NCBI GenBank assembly: GCA_964007475.1
Contig: OZ023274.1
Span: forward strand, 29,045,090-29,109,089
DNA from: Hybos culiciformis
Taxonomy: Eukaryota; Arthropoda; Insecta; Diptera; Hybotidae
DNA length: 64,000 nucleotides
Reading direction: 5' to 3'
This document shows, in pieces, positions 57,413 to 64,000 of this stretch (within the stretch, counting starts at the first letter, position 1; the number at the start of each line of letters is the position of its first letter). The position numbers and the translations under genes were made by a program. The notes beneath the pieces were generated by a model. The model saw only the letters and a program-made list of their open reading frames with translations, did not search any database and was not told the origin of the DNA.

Positions 57413-60044
57413 ACAGAAGCCCGCAACTGACTGGCAGTGATCACGTTGTCGAGTTTGACTTGCTGTCGGATCAAATAAATCAGATTCTGGCGAAAAACCC
57501 AGAGTCTGAAATTTTGGTTTTCGGTGATTTTAATGTACACAACGTATCATGGCTTAGTCATTCAAATCGCAACAGTCCCGAAGGCAGATATGTAGAGTTT
57601 TTTTCAAGTCTTAATAATCTAATTCAAATTATTTCTGAACCCACCCACATTCCAGATATAATCCATCAGGGTCATCATCTCTTGGATCTGTTTCTGACAT
57701 CGAATCCAGATAATTATAACGCTTCAATTAGTTCCCCCCTTGGAAACTCCGATCATTGTCTCGTTAGCACGTCCTTTTCTCTTGATGGTGGAGCGGGTTT
57801 ATCTAGGGCTCCTGGAAGACTGGTATGGACCTATTCCCAAGCTGATTGGGATGGGCTTGGTAGTTTTCTTGGACGAATGGATCTCTCTCGTTGCTTCTTG
57901 GAGAAGGATGTTGACCTTTGCACGGCTGTCATTACCGAAAGTATTCTGCTAGGAATGAAACTTTTCATTCCTCATAAAATAGTGCAAAATAAAACGAATA
58001 CTAAAAATCCGTGGTTCAATGACACCTGTGTAAGGGCCATAGCAGATAGGGATAATGCTTTTCGTGAGTATAAACATAACAATTCTTTAAGTTCACTGAA
58101 GCACTGGCGCGAAGTCAGGAACAGATGTAGTAGAATTTGTCGCCAACAGAAGGTTTTGTATACCCAGAGGAAGCGACAAGAAATATTAAACCTTCCTAAA
58201 AATAGCAGAAGCTTTTGGAGCTTCGCTAAAAGTGTAAAACAAAACTTTTGTTCGCCTTCATCTTTTCCTCCCCTTGTAGGTGGTGACCGGATCATATCAG
58301 ATTCGGTTGGGAAGGCTAATTTGTTTGCTAAACTTTTTAGTCAAAACTCAACACTCGCAGCTTCAGCTCAAGTTCCACCTGTTTTGCTAACTGTAAACTC
58401 TTCTTTTGGAAGAGTTTACTTTAGGCAACGTGTTGTTTTGAAAGCTCTAAAAAATCTGAATGTGAAAAAGTCAACTGGCCCCGATGGTATTCCGGCTGTG
58501 GTCCTTAAACATAATGCCTCCGTTCTAGCTAAACCTCTGCGCAACCTTTTCTATCTTTCATATTCACTTGGCATTTACCCCACCAAGTGGAAAGTTGTGC
58601 ATGTTCAGCCTATTCCAAAAAAAGGCGATAAATGCGATCCCTCAAACTACAGGCCTATTGCGCTTACTTCTATTCTCTCCAAAGTAATGGAATCTCTCAT
58701 TAATAATAAAGTTAAAAAATACCTTGAAAGCAATAAACTGCTAAGTGACCAGCAATATGGTTTTCGCTCGAATAGATCGACTGGTGATCTAATGATATAT
58801 TTGTCCGACAAGCTCAACACCAGTCTTTACAACTCCGGTGAGGCTTGTGTTGTTGCTTTGGATATAGCTAAGGCTTTTGATCGAGTGTGGCACTCGGCCC
58901 TGATTTATAAAGTGAAATCAATGGGTCTTGGATCAGCCTTTGTCGATTGGATCAACAATTTTTTGTCTGGACGTTCTATTCGTGCTGTTGTGGATGGGTA
59001 CCAGTCACAAATTTTCAATATCAACTCCGGTGTACCCCAAGGGTGCGTTCTCTCACCAACCCTCTTTCTAATTTTCATAAATGATCTTCTGCAATCTACT
59101 CTAAACCCCATCCACAGCTTCGCCGATGACAGTAATTTGGTAGCAAGCTACGATTTTATTAATAGAAAATCAGCATCCTCAAATGCTGTTACTACGAAAC
59201 GAAATTTCTTGCAAAGTAGCATAAATCACGACCTTTCAAAAATTGCACAATGGGGTCTTCTCAACAGAGTTCAGTTCAACGCATCCAAAACCCAATGCTG
59301 CCTAATTTCTAGAAAGCTGTCAACTTTCGATCCCCAATTTTCCTTTCAAGGAGAAAGTATTGTCAAATCTGGAAGCCTTAACATTTTAGGTTCGAAAATA
59401 ACTTGCGATTTAAGCTGGAAAATTCATATTTTCGAAATGGCAAAAAACGCAGCGAAATGTCTTGGTTTTCTTAAAAGATGTAAACAATACTTTTCCCCCT
59501 CTGATCTCTTAAACATTTATAAATCCTACATACGACAGAAATTAGAATTTAATTCACATATATGGGCTGGTGCTCCAAAAACCCACCTTGAGTACCTGGA
59601 CAAAGTTCAGAGAAGGGCTATTAGATTGATAAACAATCACCAAACCACCAGCTCATTAACATCACTCAATCACCGTCGCAATGTAGGTTCACTTTCCATT
59701 TTTTATAAATACCTTGTTGGAATGGATACGTGTCCCCTGGAAGTAAAAGCCCTACTTCCTTCACTTCAAGTATTTTCACGTCAAACACGTACCGCCACAA
59801 CGTCACACCCATATTCCGTCAAAATTCCCATATGTGATAGAACGAGCTTCGGAGATTCGTTTTCAATTCGCACCTCGAGAATGTGGAATGCTCTCCCATT
59901 AAAGTTGTTCCCGACAGCTGGTGGACGCTTAATCTACGACTTGCGCCGTTTTAAGAAAAGTGTAAATGATTACCTACTAACTGTCCCACTTTTTAATCCC
60001 GTCTAAATTTCCTGTCCTCATTACCAAATCCATACTTCTTTAGT
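57413..60044 (+). mobile_element. 5'-truncated Jockey/CR1-group LINE, long open copy
   Basis: The coding region starts abruptly inside the endonuclease domain at about 57413 and is open to the stop at 60006. The 3' end stops at atccatacttcttta, about 50 bases short of the tail seen in the copies at 10440-10500 and 13590-13640. Short fragments of the same family lie at 9927-10505 (plus) and 13590-13830 (minus). Confidence 0.85.
57460..60006 (+). CDS. LINE ORF2 protein, partial: endonuclease C-terminus and reverse transcriptase (848 codons from first Met)
   Basis: The frame begins in the endonuclease domain (EILVFGDFNVHNVSWL, then LDLFLTSNP and SDHCLVS with the catalytic SDH). A linker and KSTGPDGIPAVVLKH lead to NYRPIALTSILSKVME, QYGFRSNRST, VVALDIAKAFDRVWH (first Asp motif) and SGVPQGCVLSPTLFLIF. 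The active site reads FADD (HSFADDSNLV) instead of the more common YADD. The C-terminal domain has KVQRRAIRLI, HRRNVGSLSIFYKYLVGMD and RTSRMWNALP. The missing N-terminal endonuclease half and ORF1 mean it cannot move alone. The long uninterrupted frame suggests recent insertion. Confidence 0.9.
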   Translation: MLSDQINQILAKNPESEILVFGDFNVHNVSWLSHSNRNSPEGRYVEFFSSLNNLIQIISEPTHIPDIIHQGHHLLDLFLTSNPDNYNASISSPLGNSDHCLVSTSFSLDGGAGLSRAPGRLVWTYSQADWDGLGSFLGRMDLSRCFLEKDVDLCTAVITESILLGMKLFIPHKIVQNKTNTKNPWFNDTCVRAIADRDNAFREYKHNNSLSSLKHWREVRNRCSRICRQQKVLYTQRKRQEILNLPKNSRSFWSFAKSVKQNFCSPSSFPPLVGGDRIISDSVGKANLFAKLFSQNSTLAASAQVPPVLLTVNSSFGRVYFRQRVVLKALKNLNVKKSTGPDGIPAVVLKHNASVLAKPLRNLFYLSYSLGIYPTKWKVVHVQPIPKKGDKCDPSNYRPIALTSILSKVMESLINNKVKKYLESNKLLSDQQYGFRSNRSTGDLMIYLSDKLNTSLYNSGEACVVALDIAKAFDRVWHSALIYKVKSMGLGSAFVDWINNFLSGRSIRAVVDGYQSQIFNINSGVPQGCVLSPTLFLIFINDLLQSTLNPIHSFADDSNLVASYDFINRKSASSNAVTTKRNFLQSSINHDLSKIAQWGLLNRVQFNASKTQCCLISRKLSTFDPQFSFQGESIVKSGSLNILGSKITCDLSWKIHIFEMAKNAAKCLGFLKRCKQYFSPSDLLNIYKSYIRQKLEFNSHIWAGAPKTHLEYLDKVQRRAIRLINNHQTTSSLTSLNHRRNVGSLSIFYKYLVGMDTCPLEVKALLPSLQVFSRQTRTATTSHPYSVKIPICDRTSFGDSFSIRTSRMWNALPLKLFPTAGGRLIYDLRRFKKSVNDYLLTVPLFNPV

Positions 60045-60059
60045 GAAAGATTAATTTTT

Positions 60060-60125
60060 TCTTGTTCAAATATTCTCAATTGTTCATTGGTGGATTGTTC
60101 ATTGGTGGATTGTTCATTGGTGGAT
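60060..60125. repeat. 17-bp tandem repeat, three units
   Basis: ttgttcattggtggattg-type units are repeated three times next to the integrase fragment. Confidence 0.75.
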
Positions 60126-60600
60126 GTCTGAATTTCCTGTGAGAGATCGTGGTGAAGTGAAATGGATTTCTATGTTGTCAGCTCTACAAAGTTCTTTTAT
60201 GTTTAAATTATCAAATTCGTTATCGAAAATTAATTTTTGCGGTTTTCCAAAAAGTGAAAATATAAATTTTAAGGAACTAAGAATTGTGATACTATTTCTG
60301 TCAGTTAATTTAGAGGACATGTTTTGTAAATTTGTCTATTGTGGTTAAAAATAACGATTTAAAGCAATAAAAAAGATACCATGTATAATATGGTTGGGTG
60401 ATTCAGGTGTTTCTGAAAGTTCGAATTTAATTTTATTTGGGTGTCTATCATACTTCGCTAAGTTACATGTTTCGCAGTGATTTATGTATTTTTGTAATAA
60501 TTGTTTTAAATTTAGGTAATAATTATCATTCTTCAGTTCTAAAAAGTTTTCGTCTATATGGTTAGTTTTTTTATGGATAGTTTTGTAGCGACAGAAAATA
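60090..60600 (-). pseudogene. Ty3/gypsy-type integrase fragment
   Basis: Minus strand. A zinc-binding region with a CETCNLAK Cys pair (about 60470) is followed, after a stop and a frame change, by a core-domain segment with KLIFDNEFDN and SPRSLTGNSDIHQ, a signature of gypsy-like and errantivirus integrases. Both ends are cut. This is an old, dead copy, and its strand is opposite to the gag-pol remnant to its right. Confidence 0.65.
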
Positions 60601-60854
60601 CTTGTTGGAATCTCCTTGTTAGAAAATATTCAAATACATTTATCAAATATTCTTTTTTAATATTTTATATCAAGTATGATTTTAGTTGTAAATTTTGTGG
60701 TATAAATAGAAGGGAATTTTATTATTAAAATTCAGATTATATTCAGAAGCTTATAGCTTCACATAAAAAAGAATATTTTATGATAATTTAAATATAGTTT
60801 TTCAATACGAGCTATATAATTGTTGACCCCGATTAGCAATCAACAGCAATACCG

Positions 60855-62695
60855 ATGAATCAGGATCAAGGAACATCAACAACAATATCAATGAATCGTG
60901 TTCAAGTTCGAATACCTCCTTTTTGGAAGGCTAATCCAGCCTTGTGGTTCAAACAAATTGAATCACAATTTGTGAATGCAGGTATTACAGCTGAAGAAAC
61001 AAAATACCATTCCGTGGTGGGAGCAATGGAAAGCGATGTTCTTACTCACGTTAGTGACATCATTCTTCAACCTCCTGGGACACATACATATGAGGCACTT
61101 AAAAAACGACTGGTAGAGCAATTTTCTGACTCTGAATAAAAAAAAAAGATGAAACAGCTTTTGGGTGATGTTAACATAGGTGATAGGAAGCCATCCGAAT
61201 TGTTAAGAAGAATGCGAGAATTATCGTCGGGAAAGATTGATGACAACCTGTTAAAAAGTTTATGGCTTCAGCGTTTGCCTAAACAAATCCAAATTATTCT
61301 AGCTATGAGCATAGATTAAGAATACAGAAAGATGGGAAGCTTCATACGACATTATTTTTGGTATTTTTATGTGAATGTGTGTGTTAGTAAAACAAAATAA
61401 AATTCGTGATAATTATCAATATATGAAAAGAATTTTATTTAGTTTTACTAACACCTTCACATAAAAATACCAAAAAAGACTGAAAAAATGTTGTATGAAG
61501 CTTCCAATCTTTCTGTATTCTTAATCTATGCTATGAGTGAAGAAGAATTAAACAAATTAACTCTTTTAGCTGACAAGATTCTGGAAGTAGTAGATGTTTC
61601 AGAAGTTTGTCAAATCAAAACAGAGGAAGATTATGAGGCCAAAATTATGAAGAATGTAACTGATAAATTTTCTGAGTTTAAGTTCCAAATCGATTAAATT
61701 AAAAATGAACTTAAAACATCCTTCAAGACATCAATCAAGAGATCAGAATTCAACCAGGTTTCGGAGTGGATCAAGAGGACAAAGTAGAACTTATTCTGAA
61801 AATATGAATTATTGTTGGTATCACAGGAGATTTGGTAAAAATTCAACAAAATGCAGATCTCCATGCTCATTCGTTAATTCGGAAAATTAAAAAACCAGTC
61901 AATGCAGGCGACGTTTGTTGATACTGGTTTAAAAATAAGTCGTCTTTAAATAACAGATAAGTATAGTAATAAAAAATATTTAGTAGATACTGGAGCTGAT
62001 GTTTCTGTGTTATCACCTCTACCACAAGAACGATTTCGAACCTGTTCATTCTGTCTATTTGCTGCGAATGGTTCTAAGATTAACATTTGGTAAGAAGCTA
62101 GTTTCACTTAACCTTGGTGCTGATTTTTTGGCAAAGTTTGGCTTTCTGGTTGATTTGAAAAATAATTGCATTATAGATAATTGGACTTCAATGAAAGCAA
62201 TTGGACAAATTTATTTTAGCAAAACGGCGAGTATTATAACTATTTTGGGCAACACAATTTATCACCAACTGCTTTCACAATTTCCAAGAATTACAAATCT
62301 GTTAACGAGTACGACTAGAGTTAAGCATAGTGTAACACATATTATTGAAACTAATGGACCTCCGATTTTCGCAAAACCAAGAAGATTATCAACAGAAAAA
62401 TTTAGAGCGGCTAAAACGAATTTGAGTTCATGATGCAGCAAGGTATTTGCCGTCCGTCGAAAGGCTCTTGGGCGAGTCCGTTGCATATGGTACCCAAAAA
62501 AATGGTGATTTGCGTCCTTGCGGGGATTATCGACGTTTAAATTCAATAACAATTCCTGATCGCTATCCAATTCCTCACATAGAAGATTTTACACAAAATC
62601 TAGAGCGAAAACAATTTTTTAGTACAATAGACTTGCTTCGAACCTATTATCAAATTCCGATGGCTACAAGAGATATTCAAACAAAATATGTGTGA
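60855..62695 (+). pseudogene. Ty3/gypsy gag-protease-RT remnant
   Basis: The gag-like start (60855-61137) contains PPFWKANPALWFKQIE, a common matrix/capsid pattern of insect gypsy elements. After a stop, gag goes on to about 61310, where a MITE is inserted, then from 61532. The gag end has a CWYH...KC...C motif (about 61810). A protease-like LVDTGADVSVL is at about 61985. The reverse transcriptase starts with GSWASPLHMVPKK, DLRPCGDYRRLN and FFSTIDL, ending abruptly at 62695 before the YxDD motif. Stops and frame changes occur throughout. No long terminal repeats were found. Confidence 0.75.
61301..61539. mobile_element. Palindromic MITE in gag, 7-8-bp duplication
   Basis: The arms catagattaagaatacagaa and, inverted, catagattaagaatacagaa are mirror images around about 61420. 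The flanking sequence (g)ctatgag is present on each side (61301-61308 and 61532-61538). It interrupts the gag frame. Confidence 0.75.
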
Positions 62696-62699
62696 GCCT

Positions 62700-64000
62700 C
62701 ATCCTCATAAGCTCACGAAAGAAGTTTAACTTCTTTATTTACTTGCAAATATTTATTTGGCTACGGACTCTGACTGATTTACTTTTGTAAGTGGAAGAGG
62801 GTCTAAATTTTTTCTTACGAAATTTGTGTGTAATCATTTATTCTTTTTTACGTACCAAATTTGAATGAAATCGGACGAACTTTAGAAGTCGCTGGGTAGG
62901 ATGAATCAATTTTTTGTTACAAAATTTATGTGTTTAATCGTTTCCTCTTTTTATTTACCAAATTTGAATATAATCACACGAACTTTAGAAGTCCGCCCTA
63001 GGGAATGCAAAAACGGTTTTTCGGATTCCGGAAATGCGAATGTTTTTAATTTCAAAAAATTCGGAATTCAAAATGCTAAATTCCGAATTTTTCGAATTTG
63101 GAAGAACTTTTACGGGCGGGAATTTTGACCAATTGTGTATTTTTTTTTTTATTATTCAGGTATAAATAGGGTTGCCAGATGAGTTAAGTCAAAAAAGAGT
63201 ACATTTTTAAAAAAAATCCGAAAAAAGAGAACATTCGGGTAAAAAAAAAGAGATCAAAAAAAGACCAAGAAATATAATTTAGTATTTATTCAGTTTTTTT
63301 TATACATTAATAAAATAAACTTCAGTGATGCACATAAAAAATGAAGTAATTCATCTTCACCTGTACAAAGCTTAATTCAAAAAGTTTTCAAAAAGTTTCA
63401 AACTTTAATTATTTATTGCAAAATTTCATAGAAATTATACATTATATTATTAGTACATACAATTAACAAAATTAAATTTATTAAACAAAAATTATTTCAA
63501 TAAAATTTCTCTGAGCTAGAACCGTTACATAACTCATAAGTCATAAACCAATTCATTTTAATTTGTTTACAAGTAAATTTTGAACTTTAATTATTTATTG
63601 GGAAGTTTCATAGAAATTATATATTAAATTATAAATCCAATAAAACCTATAGACTTATAAAAAAAACAATTTCCTAAACAAAAATTATTGAACGAAATCA
63701 TATTTGCCTGAGCTAGAAACTGTATTTGGGTAATTCTCCGCAAATAGAACAATTTCACTTCACAAAAAAAACAAATCTAAAAATAATTTATTTAAGTTTA
63801 TTGTTTATGAAATTAGTTGAAATTGATATATTTCTTACGTTTCCGAAAAGGTACACACTTAATTTTATCGCGAAATGTGTTTTTTATCCATTTTAAAAAT
63901 TGAAAAATACAGGGGAATGACTCGTTAAACAGTGAAAGGACTTTTTCGTGCAAGGTACTACCACAGGGTACTGAAATATTACTTTTGAACCATTATTTCT
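62700..64000. other. Unassigned repeat-like DNA
   Basis: The phrase accaaatttgaatgaaatcg with 'acgaactttagaagtc' occurs twice (62855-62895, 62957-62993). A block of about 140 bases (aactttaattatttattg... gagctagaa) is repeated directly at about 63400 and 63585. The phrase gggttgccagatgag (63170) resembles some transposon ends. No gene is seen. Confidence 0.4.

Overview
This is a eukaryotic, AT-rich (roughly three quarters A+T) nuclear window. It reads as transposon-filled sequence around a single convincing host gene. The transposon mix (P-element/THAP9-like, hAT, PIF/Harbinger with a MADF partner, piggyBac, Jockey/CR1-group LINEs, Ty3/gypsy) and an antigen-5-type CAP gene point to an insect. 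I cannot name the species, and a dipteran is only a guess.

Host gene: a four-exon CAP-superfamily (SCP/antigen-5) gene on the minus strand, 34536-42877. It has a signal peptide, a CAP domain lacking the usual HFTQ block, and an unusual C-terminal transmembrane segment. Its third intron is largely filled by a 4.8 kb composite bounded by matching inverted ends and TTA duplications. Its second intron holds a foldback element, and a palindromic MITE abuts exon 2.

Left part (1-14500): a 2.6 kb foldback element with a MITE inside it; a 0.5 kb foldback; a 15-bp satellite; a truncated copy of an hAT/transposon composite (7560-9473); LINE 3' fragments; and several palindromic MITEs.

15300-25700: a four-level nest. 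A P-element-like pseudogene was split by an hAT element (8-bp target duplication GTGACCAT). The hAT was split by a transposon of a poorly described family (3-bp duplication AGT, with the empty site present elsewhere in this window). That transposon was split by a 5'-truncated LINE.

26300-32500: a nearly complete Harbinger element with a decayed MADF partner. Next to it is an unrecognised gene interrupted by a TA element that contains two nested hAT-type MITEs, each with a perfect 8-bp duplication.

47266-51122 is a piggyBac element (TTAA ends). 53121-56626 is an apparently intact PIF/Harbinger element (TTA duplication) whose transposase and MADF genes lie on opposite strands with exons interdigitated: each gene has an exon inside an intron of the other. 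57413-60044 is a long LINE copy, and 60090-62695 holds Ty3/gypsy fragments. The last 1.3 kb is unassigned repeat-like DNA.

Many short reading frames in this AT-rich sequence are chance or repeat-derived and are not listed as genes. All homology calls are from recognised motifs, not from database searches.
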